Origin: Molanna angustata
Lineage: Eukaryota > Arthropoda > Insecta > Trichoptera > Molannidae
Direction of reading: 5' to 3'
NCBI GenBank assembly: GCA_963576475.1
Contig: OY754980.1
Span: 8,666,186-8,730,185 of the forward strand
DNA length: 64,000 bases
The notes beneath the pieces were generated by a model that was not told the DNA's origin, ran no database searches, and saw only the letters and a program-made list of their open reading frames with translations. The position numbers were made by a program, and so were the translations under genes. Positions 34,801-46,008 of this stretch are shown one piece after another (positions within the stretch are counted from its first letter, which is position 1; each line of letters starts with the position of its first letter).

Positions 34801-36213
34801 AATCAATTCTAAAGTATTCATTTGTGCATAGCCCAGAGAAGTATGAAATCTTAGATTACATATTATATGAAATGATGTTTTCCGATATGGGTACAGAATA
34901 TCGGTCTTTCGTTTCATCTTACATATATTTAGTTCAAATCAAATTATAATGTAAAATAAATGATAATATTTGAACAGAGTATATGTATATTGATATATTT
35001 TTTACACAGAATTTAATTCCTCAAACTTTATGAAGGAAGTTTAAACAAACAACATCCCTTTGTGTGAATTTGAATGGTTTTTATTTTTTTCTTGTCCCAT
35101 CTTATCGGGTGAATCTTTTTTCAACACAAAAAGGTGTGTTCAACAAACAAGTCGACAAAACAGGTGCCTCCCGTAACAATAAAACCAACTCCCGTCAAAG
35201 TCGGTCGGTAACAGTAGATTCCTACCTCTTCACCTACCTGTTGAAGCAGCGGTTCTCTATGAAAGCGATAAATATCGAGTCCCCTTGACAATTACACCAC
35301 AGATAAGATTTAATTTATTGAAAAGGTTTAGAAATATGATATCAGATCGGGAAAGAAGTAGTGTGGGTCGTTTTGAAAGGAAACGAATTAGATTTGGGAA
35401 ATAATTGAGACACTATTTCGATAATAACAAAACAGATATTGTTTTTTTATGAATACATAAGATTTTGTTTCAAATTCCAAGCGATTCACTGCATACCGAT
35501 TACATCCAGAATGCATTTGTGTTCCATACTTGTATGTCCGTTGTATGTAATAACTCCTTTTGTGTTGGTAAGCTCGCATAGTTAACAATTTGGTGAATTT
35601 ATGTAGTTCTACGGAGTAGAACTACATAAATTCACCAAACTTTCAATATTTCAATAATTTTTTAATTAACAGAGACTATGCTTTAATAAATAAATTAAAT
35701 CACATTTCAATGTTTTTTTTTATTAAGGTACGCCACCAATAGAGGCCGATTAGTCATTTTGGGGCTATGTCAAAAAGCAATTTTCATTTTTTTTTTAATT
35801 TTAACATGTCATTACAGAAGAAGTTCGAATATTATAGAAGAACCGGGAAATCAAGGCACCTATAGGTCTTACGACATGTCATAGGCTGGTTTACCTGATC
35901 AATTTATGCGCTTGCACACATTTCGCCAATTATGGCTTCTTTATGAATTTCCCCATCAATCTAATTATTGAAAGTTCTATTATATTTTAATGATGAAAAT
36001 CTTTTCGATGAAGTGGCGAAGAGACCTTTCGTTACGCCATCTATTGAGAAATTGTTTTGTTAACAACGAAAGCATCAATCCTTATGCATAAATATTATTT
36101 TAACATAGGCAAAACGACTATTTAAGGTCGATTTGTGCCATTTGACGACGTGAGATTTTTATTTAAATAAAAACAAAAAACAGTTTAAAAAAAGACAAAC
36201 AACGCCTACAAAA
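34801..36213. other. No gene; one perfect hairpin and a MITE-like fragment
   Basis: A perfect hairpin lies at 35589-35639 (own entry). At about 35798-35895, TAACATGTCATTACAGAAG with ACGACATGTCATAGGC suggests a diverged member of the inverted-repeat family at 36666. No coding sequence supported. Confidence 0.4.
35589..35639. repeat. Perfect hairpin, 24-bp arms, 3-nt loop
   Basis: The arm TTTGGTGAATTTATGTAGTT plus CTAC pairs exactly with its complement after GGA. No target duplication was seen. Confidence 0.8.
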
Positions 36214-36570
36214 CTACCATGTTTTTCTCAATGAACTCCAATATTCCTTTATAGATTTTTGGGAAGCAATTGCAAGAAGGTGTCGAATCTTTAGTGGAAA
36301 CTGCACTTCGTTAATCTTTCCACAAAAAGATCGGTATAAACTGTATCGATCTCTAATAGGGCATCCAAAGAATACGTGGTCAAGATCTTCTAGATCTAGG
36401 CCACACTCGCAATAAGGAGAATTTACAAGATTTAATTTATACAGATGAGAATCGAGTCTATAATGACCAAACCGCATTCGGGATATACTCGTTATTTGGG
36501 GTCTATTAAAATACATCTTGTGATACCAAGGCTTGCCTGGAATATCACATGGTGTTTCTTTATACAACGA
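36214..36570 (-). pseudogene. LINE C-terminus with Cys-His motif (R1/I/Jockey-like)
   Basis: An open minus-strand frame of 117 codons gives ISRMRFGHYRLDSHLY, YCECGLDLEDLDHVFFGCP and a basic end. RxRxGH followed by CxCG...DxxHxxxxCP is the typical end of LINE ORF2 after the RNase H or RT region. Everything upstream is missing. The frame is intact to the stop at 36214. Confidence 0.8.
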
Positions 36571-36665
36571 ACCCTTGACCGAGGTACACAGATGTCACCC
36601 CTGAACCGCCCCACAGTTAAAAGTTCATTTTTGGCTTGTTAACTTACTTGTAACAGAATATATGC

Positions 36666-36938
36666 AAATCGAATATTTTTAGTGTTGCGTAATACGCAAA
36701 CATTGTAAGTTTTTCCCCTGTCGGGAGTCAATGTTATTTTATGTATGACAAATTTTAACATCTCAATAGAGACAAAGTTGGATAATTATAGGAGTACCGG
36801 TTCTCCTAAAAAATTCCAACTTTGTCTCTATTAAGATGTTAAAATTTGTCATAGGTACATAAAATAACATTGGCTCCCGACAGGGGAAAAATTACAATGC
36901 TTGCGTATTACGCAACACTAAAAATACCTATTCGATTT
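36666..36938. mobile_element. Long inverted-repeat (foldback) element, 273 bp
   Basis: The ends AAATCGAATATTTTTAGTG and CACTAAAAATACCTATTCGATTT are inverted. The arms, about 130 bp each, share TTGCGTAATACGCAA, CCCCTGTCGGGAG, AATAACATTG and CATCTCAATAGAGAC with their complements. The centre lies near 36800 (GTACCGGTTCTCC). The arms are not fully identical, so the element is moderately old. Target duplication is unclear. Related single-arm pieces occur at 46668-46760 and perhaps 33399 and 35798. Confidence 0.8.
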
Positions 36939-37009
36939 ATAAATTTCATTGTACTTACTTTGTGAAGAATTATCCAACTTAGCGTGATCTTTTTTATTTT
37001 GTCACATCT

Positions 37010-37131
37010 GGGGGGGCAAGTCTGGTCGAACGGTATCGGTATATATTATAGAACTCCATAAGATAATTATATCCATGATATGGGGTAATCATTAGAGATT
37101 TGATTTCACCGTTTGACCAGACTTGCGCCCC
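37010..37131. mobile_element. Foldback MITE, family GGGGGCAAGTCTGG, copy 2
   Basis: GGGGGGGCAAGTCTGGTCGA at the left and GACCAGACTTGCGCCCC at the right. The interior matches the right arm of copy 1 (ATAGAACTCCA, CATGATATGGGGTAATC, GATTTGATTTC) while most of the left arm is gone: an internal-deletion derivative. Confidence 0.8.
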
Positions 37132-39066
37132 TGGTGAAGTTTAGTTTTTTTTATATCTGATAACACTAATAAATCTTACCAATGCAAAGATAAAAATGTA
37201 ATTATTACGTGAAACGAACTATTACATCGACATCTATGCGATTTCGCTTACAATTTCATTCCTCGCTCTAGTATGACTGAAAATAGTAGGTACTCAATAC
37301 TGTTCTTAAAATTTTATTCTTGTCCAAAGTGACCTAAACTGAAAACAGTATTCAATAACGAACCGTATTATATGTACCTATTGTATGATTAAAAATAATT
37401 ATGAATTTTTCTTTTATTTTTTTCATTTCTCACTGTTAGGTGTGACATTGAATTTTTCACTATTTGTTTCTAGAATGTTATTTTTATAAAATATTGAACA
37501 CAAATTTTATTTTGTATATTATTGTTTGTCATAAAAAATACAGGTATCATTTTCAGTAACTCCATTTTTATTTAAATCAACATTGCACTGCGTAAAAATG
37601 CAATATGATCCATATAAAAAAGCGAAGCACCGCCCAGTACTCTAAACACAAAGCATTTTTAAGCGCACCATTCAAAACAAACAAATTCACACCTTCTGTA
37701 CACAAAATGAAATAAATATAATATGAAGGAACAATATTTTTTAACACCTTCGTTTCAATCAACAAAAGCGAAAACACACTGGGTCCAATATATTCGCCGC
37801 TGCGTCCATTCATCACCCACTTGTGTTCAGTTTATTGTATAGTTCTCCCCAAACAAACTGAGCACATTATTTAAAACTGTAATTTCGAGTACTCTTTCAT
37901 TATGTATTTTTCACACCCATCGGCCCTTATCGAAGGACCGATCGAAATGGGGTACGATGTTGCCACAACACAAAAAAATATTATTACTGTGTTTTAAACG
38001 TTTTTTTTTATTTGTTTGATTTAAGAATGGAACGATGTTTAAACAATATAGGTCGATTATTTAAATAAATAATATTTGTTTATTTTGCGATTGGTCGAAA
38101 ATAAAGTCAAGCGCCATTGTAATACTGAATGGATATGACTTGTGGTTGTGAATTCTTACAGAAAGAATTACTTAATTAGTCAATGACTTCATCATAAAAT
38201 ATTTTTAACTTAAATATTTGCAAAATAAACTTAATCAAACGCATTTGGGATAGTTTTTAGTAAATTAATGCGACGAATAGGAACATTCAAGTACATCGTA
38301 CAATTTGCACTAGTACGAGGTCAGTAACCTACCAGAATATCGATAACAATACAAATACAATAAGTACTTTTCTAAGGAAGAACGTACGAGAAACATCATG
38401 GACATTGACCCGGCATGTACTCAGTTAACTACTTCCCTGATGGCATAAAAGGCGAAGCAGCACTCGTCATTCCATCGTAGTTACTCACATCTACCGTGAA
38501 AGCGTACATTCCGAAATTGCTCAATATTAAATTGTTATTTTATTAATGTGAAAGTTGATATTGTGATATGCATAATTAATTTAATTGTGAATTGTAAATA
38601 TACATATAGTAAGAACCCGAGCCTTTCTACACATTTCTCTGTCTTCCTGAGAGATAGCTTCAATGTAGCGACAGGCTACATTGATGACCCCTACAGGCTA
38701 AAATATGATAGAGAAAGAGTGCAAAAAGCTAAAATATACATTTATTTATTTCTTCTTCATCGTGTATAAGGTCGTTTGACCTGTTTTCCGTGTAGTCTTC
38801 TGCATTCGACATGGTCTCTTCAGAAGCGTCTCCTGCTACGTCCCCGTATTGTTATGTCCACGACACCGCATAGGTATATATTGTGGTCTCTTTCTGATGC
38901 GGTCCCTAAGGGATCTTCCTGCAATGGAGCGTAGGAACAGAACGGGTTAAAAAGTTAAAGAAAAATACATAACCTACTGTGAAACAATATAAATGGTACG
39001 TGAACTAATGACCCTTTGCAATATGTAAAAAGAAAACTTTGTACCCCTTGATAAATACATAATGTT
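37132..39066. other. No gene; a promoter-like or LTR-like patch near 38.45 kb
   Basis: Around 38436-38530, GGCATAAAAGGCGAAGC followed by a GC-richer stretch and TCATTCC looks like a TATA-type promoter or the U3/R part of a solo LTR. No matching second LTR or TG...CA ends could be fixed. Another richer patch (about 38765-38945) reads as broken frames on the minus strand, perhaps a LINE remnant. The rest is AT-rich. Confidence 0.3.
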
Positions 39067-39146
39067 CTTACTCTCCACTACTATGGAATAGTGGATAGTC
39101 ATGATTTCACAATTTTTAAGCGTATTTTTTACAGCAATTTCCCAAC
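39067..39146 (+). repeat. Dispersed relic of the satellite spacer
   Basis: CTCTCCACTACTATGGAATA, GATAGTCATGATTTC and TTTTTAAGCGTATTTTTTAC match spacer positions 1287-1352 (CTCTCCACACTATGGAATAG, AGTCATGATTTCGC, TTTAAGCGTATTTTTTTTAC). Confidence 0.75.
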
Positions 39147-39694
39147 TCACTTGTTTTATCATTGACTAGTCAAATTTTAAAATTTAATGAACTAAGGTCC
39201 GATCGATCATTAGTATAAATAAAATGTCATGAAAAATTTATTCAAAACGATAATTTAGCAAGTCGAAAATAAATCTCACATTTTCCGTAAACACAACATA
39301 TGTAGGTACCTACAGAGTTCCCTTTTTACTCTAATCTAACCGAATCCATTCATTCGGAGCAGACAATGGCGACCAGAGCAAAAAGAGCTCGTCCATTCTT
39401 GTATATCAAATCTGCATTTTATTATTATTATTTTTGTTTTAGGGGGGAGGAGAGATTATTTTACGCCTCGTCCCACCACCGCCAGTCGGAATAATAATAT
39501 AAAAGGATAAAAAGATGAATAGGAGAGGCGTGTGCATTTGTATGGGGAAGTCCACATAAAATAAAGAAACAATTTGTTGTTTTATTTTAGACCATTCCGA
39601 AAGTTACCAACTCCATTATTTTGCACACCAAATACACTTTAATATTATGAATTATTCCAGCATACATTATACAGATACCTACAACTTTTTTCAT

Positions 39695-39755
39695 GACTCT
39701 CTGTTACAATGAAGAGTTATGACTTCGCAAATTAAGAGAATTTTTTACATCAGAT
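39695..39755 (+). repeat. Second, more diverged spacer relic
   Basis: ACTCTCTGTTACAATGAAGA, TTATGACTTCGCAAATTAAG and TTTTTTACATCAG keep the same order as spacer positions 1286-1355. Confidence 0.6.
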
Positions 39756-40047
39756 TGTAAATGTAAATAAAGTAAATCCAGAATGGCTGGATTTGGTGTA
39801 AAAGATATACCTACTCCAGACAGCTGCAGACAACATGCAAAAAAGTTATTCTTGATAATATCCTAGTCAAATTCTATCGATTTATTTAATACAATTTTTA
39901 AATAATCTATTGAAGTAATGCATTTATACTTGGTTTAGGGAACGTATAAGTATATCTATCAAAATTGATGATAAGAAAATTGAAGCTGTTCAGGAATAAA
40001 TATTTCTGGGACATAAGATAAAATTAGGAAAGGACAACCAGAAGATA

Positions 40048-40646
40048 AACACGTATATATTACGGGAAAAATAAAAACTTTTGGCGGTGAGAAAGGTGGT
40101 AAGCTTTATTTTTATTTTATTTTTATTTTATTTTATTTTAGCTTTGAAAATTATAAGAAATAAATTATGATTGCGAAAAATGTATGAAGGAATCAATAAT
40201 TAAAATGGTTGGTTTCCTGACTCTAATTATATTAAAAAAATATTTTTAAATAACACTCACATATTCATTTCTTGAAATATTTATGACTCAATTTTGATAA
40301 TTCTTGCCAAAAGTTTGGTTTGAATATGTTGGTTAGGTCAGTATGTAGCTATTATTGCAACTCGCGTGAGCGAGTTGCATCATATACTGTATTATAATAT
40401 TTATACCACGGATGTGAATGTTACAAATTGCGATTGTTTTATTGTTTGTAATTTGATTTCAAAACGCTAGAAATTTGAAGGCAGAATTGCCACCTAGCGG
40501 TGAGTTTCGGAAATTCAAATTGTTTCAGAAAACTAACAAATTGTAATGGATTTTTCCATACATTTTTCGTAAGTTTATTTATTTTTTTATAAATTTTAAA
40601 GCCTTACCGCCAAAAGTTTTTATTTTTCCCGTAATATATACGCGTT
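40048..40646. mobile_element. TA-flanked non-autonomous DNA element, 599 bp
   Basis: The terminal inverted repeats of 41 bp differ at one position: left AACACGTATATATTACGGGA, right CCCGTAATATATACGCGTT, both continuing through the complement of AAAACTTTTGGCGGT. TA lies on each side (40046-40047 and 40647-40648), as expected for Tc1/mariner-type insertion. The interior has (TTTTA)n repeats and a hairpin (GCAACTCGCGTGAGCGAGTTGC, about 40355-40376), with no transposase. Confidence 0.85.
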
Positions 40647-41446
40647 TATCTATCTATTGATATAAAAGTTTTGCGATCGGCGAGGGAAAGTACTTGTAAA
40701 CAATTACCCAAACGTTAAATAGGTAATTACCATATGGTTTAAAACATTATACAACACTCGAACCATAGAATTATAAGTATATTTAATCTAAGACTCGTAC
40801 GATATCAGTCATAAATTTGACAACAAACACATAATTGACACAATACAAAAGGTACATACCCAATAAAGAGACATAGTCTCGGGGTGGATTCAAAATGACA
40901 AAATGTAACATGATTTTCTTTGAAATTGACAGGCAGACGGCTTGGCGGAGTCTGTTGTTTTATTGGAAACTTATGTCTCCCCAAATACCATCCAATTTGT
41001 CGGGACTTTTTTCGATTTTTCGGATCGAGTCCGCCTTCGAGCCGGGGTTGGTTGGATGCAATTAAATTGAAATGTCAAAACTTCAAGTTGCGAGAATGGC
41101 GCTGTGATGTCACAACGCCATCTGGTGGAGAAATGAGGGATCAAAAGGGGGTTCGGAGAAAAATTAACCATCGACGATTCATCCCGTCTATGATTCACCC
41201 CATCTATGAATTACCGCTGAAAACTCCCTAATGCACCCAAAACAAGGAAGAAATATTATTTGAAAACTCGATTTCAGAACTATTTCATTAAGAAATATTT
41301 AGAAAACGAAATATGGTTTTTAATCAACAGTTTGTTAATGCTTACAATCTTTTTAAAAAGAAGTCTCAAAAATATTCATAATATTATGACCTCAATAAGA
41401 AATAACATGGTCTCGATAAACACTTTTAAAACGTTTATGAAATCCT
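40647..41446. other. No gene supported; one 103-codon frame of unknown nature
   Basis: A plus-strand frame at 40920-41231 and an antisense frame overlap a GC-richer patch (40915-41230) that includes GCGCTGTGATGTCACAACGCC and CATCTGGTGGAG. I recognise no protein family in either frame. A repeat is as likely as a gene. Confidence 0.35.
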
Positions 41447-41682
41447 GTCGGTCTTCGTGGCTCAGTTGGTTAGGTATCTAATTGCTGATCCAATGACCCC
41501 AGGTTTGATTCCCGGTGGAGACACAGTTTTTAATTGTGTATTCAGTATGGATCTGTGAGATGCTTAATATCGTAAGTCTCCAGAACGTGGCAATTTGTTA
41601 TTGGGTGCATATTAAATTAATATTTGACATAGTACCTGTTAGTTGCCCGAGAAGTAATATAAAATAAAAATAAAATAAAATT
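41447..41682 (+). mobile_element. SINE family A, full-length tRNA-derived copy
   Basis: Starts GTCGGTCTTCGTGGCTCAG. The A box TGGCTCAGTTGG is at about 41458 and the B box GGTTTGATTCC at 41502-41512, the spacing of a tRNA promoter. The unrelated body contains ATGGATCTGTGAGATGC, CAGAACGTGGCAATTTG and GTACCTGTTAGTTGCCCGAG, then an A-rich AAAATAAAAAT tail. Three other copies lie at 23757, 33187 and 48611 (minus). It would be transcribed by RNA polymerase III and moved by a LINE partner. Confidence 0.88.
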
Positions 41683-42159
41683 ATTTAGATACCTAACTAT
41701 CTACTAGGTAACTTTTATGGGCTGCTTATGGACTCTTATAACGGCCCTTTGTAAAATTATGAAAATTCACATAAAGATCATAAGAGTCAGGAGAACTTTA
41801 AAATCTTACAGACACTGAAATTAAACTGCCAAAGAAAGCTAATTATAATAAAACAGAAGGCTTGTGGTTTCCTGAAATTGAATATAAGATAGAACCGTAT
41901 TTTTGAAGTCTTGATATCCCTGAAGTTACTCTCTGTGACTACGCATATCCAAAATGAGTCCAAAGAAATTCCTTCGGACATAGTTACTAACTATGTGTTA
42001 AAAGACTCCCATGAAGACAATTATTTGCAGAGATTTCGGTCACATTTATGATACTCTATGTATAAAAAGATCAAAAGAAATCATTGTTACTTCTCAAGGT
42101 TGAATCTTCTACTAACTATGGTACGAGTGCTAAGATTGATTATCTAGAATGCTTCTAGC

Positions 42160-42235
42160 TAAATTTTTGTCGTTCATTTAGCGTTCTGTGAAAGGGACGA
42201 TTACATTTTCAGATGGTGGTGGAAGTATCGAATCC
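42160..42235 (+). repeat. Dispersed repeat C, copy 1
   Basis: TTTTGTCGTTCATTTAGCG, TTCTGTGAAAGGGACGATTA and GATGGTGGTGGAAGTA match copies at 47026-47092 (plus) and 63005-63095 (minus). The 63-kb copy extends the match to TTTTTTGTCGCTCATTTAGC. Family unknown. Confidence 0.65.
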
Positions 42236-42846
42236 AAATATTCAGAATAAACACGTTTGGGTAAACTCAACTCTTACGATGAATTTGGATGAGATCTTTC
42301 GATGAGTAGTTGTTGGGTAAATGTCCAGAGCCTTTGTTCCCAGATACAAAGGTATAGGTATTAACCACTTGAGTGCAATGGATTTTTATTAAAACATCAC
42401 AGGTGAAGCTGAATATTCCATGCCTGCATCTGTCAGATTAAACCGTGAATTTTCATCACAAAACTAATTACTCTGCTTTAATATCACATTCTTTATACAG
42501 ACTCTTAAAAATAATTAACTTCTAGTGTTTCCAGACTATTTATTAAGCAGAGCATGTATTTAGGTATACACTTTTCGCTGAAAGTTGATTATTTATTATA
42601 ATTATTTTTTCATCGATTAATAATTTTATGATTTCTACATAAGCAAGATCACATGTAGTTTATAGTGGGCTCAATAGATAATTTTGGAAATCTTTTCCAA
42701 GTACCCTCAAATGATACGTCTTAGAAATAAACAATAGATTATTTTTATTAACTATTCTAAAACATTCATAAAACATTCTGCACGATTGCCATTTGTTTAT
42801 AAAATCTCCACATCATGCGCAGGATTAAAGAAAATTCAATTAAATA
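42236..42846. other. No gene recognised
   Basis: AT-rich sequence with short frames only. Confidence 0.35.
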
Positions 42847-43441
42847 TTTTTTTTTTTTTTTTTATTTATTTAAAAAAAACAATACAATGTTCACATATAA
42901 ATCACAATTTAAAAAGGTATACAATTTTCATCATATAATTCATAATAACCCTCTTTAATTGAGATAAAATCTCGTGTTAAAAGAGGGGAGTATCTATTTA
43001 ATATTATTACATTTACCAAAACATTGTACATCTACTAAAAAATATGAAGCTACACAAAAAAAGAATGAAATAACAAAAAATAAATAAATAAATCAGTACA
43101 ATTTTTTAATTTTATTTTTAAATATACTATAATTTTTTTCGAGTCTAAGACTCAAAGGGAGTTCATTAAACCACTTAGTACCTTTATACTTATAGAAATG
43201 TTGTGAGGCAGTTGTACGTAAAAGAGGAATGGTAATACATCCTTGTGAATTTATTCTGCTGCTTAAAGAAAATGACAATTGGTTTGAATTTGTAAGAATA
43301 TCTTTATGAATTTGGAACAATGAGATTTTTTTGTAGATATTTTCAACAGTTGAAACTTTAAATTCTTGAAATAAATTAATAGTTGGATAATCAAATCTCT
43401 TTTTTAATATAATTTTAATAATGATTCTTTGAAAACTTGAT
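42847..43441 (-). pseudogene. LINE C-terminus and 3' UTR (CR1/Jockey-like)
   Basis: The minus-strand frame is open from 43441 to the stop at 43093, further upstream than its first ATG (43320). It gives FQRIIIKIILKKRFDYP, ISLFQIHKDI, then KYKGTKWFNELPLSLR and a Lys-rich end. The same signature is in the fragment at 56395-56840 (IIKIILKKPFDYP, GVKWFNEL), so both are one family. The 3' UTR ends in a T17 tract at 42847, the poly(A) of the LINE. Confidence 0.8.
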
Positions 43442-43850
43442 CAATGAGGCCCCTAAGACGAATGTGTGGTAAAACAATTTATGATAGGATAAGGAATCAA
43501 GATATCAGAAAAGAATGTAAGATTGAAAGAGATATTTTGAGTAGAATGAAGATAAATGCTTTGCGATGGTTCGGACATGTAGAGAGAATGAACGATGAAC
43601 GACTAACAAAGAAAGTATACAAGGCTGAAAAGAGTGGAATGAGATGTAAGGGTCGACCGAGAAAGAGCTGGCATGATCATATAAATGAGATTTTGAAAGA
43701 GGGGAACATACGAAGTCAGAACAATAGGAGAGCATGTATGACGCGATGTATGAATGTAAATGAGGCAAAACAGGTATGTCAAGATAGAAGAGTCTGGCGT
43801 TCGGTTCTCTCTGCCTACCCCAAATAGGTAAACGGCGGGATGGTATGTAT
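43441..43850 (+). pseudogene. LINE C-terminus (RTE-like)
   Basis: Open frame 43444-43827 (127 codons): DIRKECKIERDILSRMK, then ALRWFGHVERM, a basic GRPRKSW segment and CQDRRVWRSVLSAYPK before the stop. RWFGHVxRM...GRPRxxW is the well-known end of RTE-type and related LINE ORF2 proteins. RT and endonuclease are gone. It abuts a minus-strand LINE end at 43441, so two truncated LINEs meet head to head at one base. The tail reads TATGTATGTA. Confidence 0.82.
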
Positions 43851-44154
43851 GTAATTAAATATATTTTGTTTTGTACTCGTTAAGTTGTTTGTGATGGGAT
43901 GAATTAAAAACGCAACAATGTGAGCGATGTTGGGAATGGACTACTGATAACAAATTTGTTTGCTATATTCAAATCTTTAGGTAGGCACCAAAATAAAAAT
44001 CAAAAATATCTATATTAACGTTTTCAAGAAGAACTTTTATTTGATTTATTTATTTTTTTGCAATGGAAAACCACATACAGTACCTACATACAAAAGATAA
44101 GATACAAAAAACAATAAATTTAACATACACCAGTTACAGATTTTCACGCGTTAA

Positions 44155-44482
44155 CGAAACATTATTTATTTATTTATCGTATGATACTAGTGAATCAAAT
44201 GTTAGTCAAAATGAACAAAACACAGCACTGATAGCAAGCAAACACAAAACAGCACGATATATCAATCACACATTCACGTCGAGGGCTCCGAGCCAATCCA
44301 CAAATGCTGGTGTCAATTCGCAAATGTCCGACTTTGGGCCTTCATATGCATGGACGCTGCATTCTTCCAATATGTGTTGCATTGTTTGAAAGGGGTGGCC
44401 GCAATCGCATTGTGCGGATGGAACAATGCCCCACTTTGCCATAAGGTAGTTGCAGCGTCCATGTCCAGTGCGGATCCTATTC
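44155..44482 (-). pseudogene. LINE C-terminus with Cys-His motif
   Basis: The minus-strand frame gives LNRIRTGHGRCNYLMAKWG, CDCGHPFQTMQHILEECS and VDWLGALDVNV before a stop near 44268. RxGHGRC...CxCGxxxQTxxHIxxEC is the LINE ORF2 C-terminal zinc motif. The 3' UTR extends left to an AAAT-type tail. Upstream domains are missing. Confidence 0.8.
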
Positions 44483-44939
44483 AGGGAGGAAAAATAATAA
44501 TAAGCTAATGGTCAAAAGTCGAAAACATATAATAAAAAGAATATATAAAAAATGAAGTATGGAGGAGAAAGAAATATCTGCGAAAAGGGGCGGGTGGGAG
44601 GTGGCCTTTGGGAGAAGAACAGTTGGAAAACATGAGCTGCTTGAACCTAATTACTTTTGTAAACAATGTCGATATTTTTGCAATATTAAACGATGTGTTT
44701 CGAGAGCGCTGTCCTTTTTTTTTGCCGAATGTGAAAAAATTTAACTATCATTACATCGTTTTAATTAAAGGATTAAAAATAATCGTATTGAAAACTTATA
44801 TATTCAGCGATGTGATATCAAATATGTTTTTCATATTTTTTCGATTAATAATAAGTATTTTACTAGTGTATTGATAATATTTCAATACGATTATGTATGG
44901 ATGTGCTGTGTTATTAAAATTAAAGTATTATTTACAATT

Positions 44940-45290
44940 TTTACGATACTTTGTCTCTTATCAACATAATCCATTTTATGAATTAGATTTCCGGATAGGG
45001 ACTTGACGGATTTTGAGATCTCGTGGTACTCACGAACCGCATAAAATTTTTGATTTGATTCGGTGTCTCGTGTATGGTCGGATGCAGAATTTTGCAGGAG
45101 CTCTGCAATATGACTCTCCACCCCCCATTTTATACCTGAATGGCGCGGTTTATTAGGGGGTTGCCAGGGTAAAAGGTGGATGTGGGATTGATCCACCGGC
45201 GCGGTGCCACTAGGGGTGGAAGCAAAATAAACCAACGGGGGATTAAATTGGTTTCCGCCATCGTGGATTATCAAACTTCTTGATGCCGAT
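44940..45290 (-). promoter_or_regulatory. GC-rich island with TATA box; possible solo LTR or promoter
   Basis: On the minus strand a GC-richer stretch of about 150 bp (CCACCGGCGCGG on the plus strand) leads to GGTATAAAATGGGG at about 45120-45140, followed by a normal transcription-start distance. A 127-codon frame (44891-45274) runs through both parts but matches no family I know, and the TATA box inside it argues against coding. An LTR is possible, though TG...CA ends and a duplication could not be fixed. Confidence 0.35.
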
Positions 45291-46008
45291 TATGATGTCA
45301 ATTATCGATAAGAGTTATATTAATACCTTGCACAATGTTCCAGTAACTGCTTTGCAAGGGGTCACTTTACAAAATTATTACAAAAAAGATTATTAGGATT
45401 TTTGTTATATAAACTACAATTGCAACATTATATTATGGATTCATTATATTTTATTTTTTATTTCATTCGGAAACAAAACAGCTTTTTTACAAAATATATG
45501 AAAATACAGTTACACAATTTACAAAAAAATAAGCCAATCATAATGTTTCACTAAATTGAATACATAAAGAAAAAAATCTTTTAAAATATTGTGTGCTTCC
45601 TTTGTTTTCTGTGTATGGCTATTGGAATATTTTCTTGTTTGTTATTTTTATAAGTCATACATTGTAAATTTGTTATTTTTATCCAACATTGTAAACATAC
45701 TTGTTGGTTTATACCTACTAGGTGGAAGAAAATATTCTTATTTTTTACAACTAAATTAAATATACACACAAACATATACCTAAATATTTTTACATATTTA
45801 TTCCAAGTAAAAAATTTTTGGATATTTTTGTGAAATGAAGTGGATGAAATGAAGATTGAAATTGGATAATTTCCTAAACCGATATTTGTTTTACAATAAT
45901 ATGTAGATACTGTTAATAGTAGGATGGCATCTACCTAATGATTAAAAAAGCATAAAACCGCTAGTAAAATTGAGAATAAAGATTTTTTTAAGAAATTAAA
46001 AGTTCCTA
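45291..46008. other. No gene recognised
   Basis: AT-rich. A T-rich start near 45445 (TTTTATTTTTTATTTC) followed by CGGAAACAAAACAGC may be another minus-strand LINE 3' tail, not confirmed by coding. Confidence 0.35.

Noticed and set aside
38436..38530. Solo LTR or promoter near the ATAAAAGG word
   Set aside because: No TG...CA ends, target duplication or second copy could be identified, so it is noted only within the intergenic entry.
40920..41231. 103-codon frame as a host gene
   Set aside because: No recognisable domain, an equally open antisense frame overlaps it, and the region looks repeat-like. Left as unassigned.
41447..41525. A functional tRNA gene
   Set aside because: A and B boxes are present but no full cloverleaf acceptor stem closes, and the sequence continues into a repeated SINE body with an A-rich tail.
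44891..45274. 127-codon minus-strand frame as a gene
   Set aside because: A TATA box and a promoter-like composition lie inside it, and no family is seen. Treated as a possible regulatory or LTR island instead.
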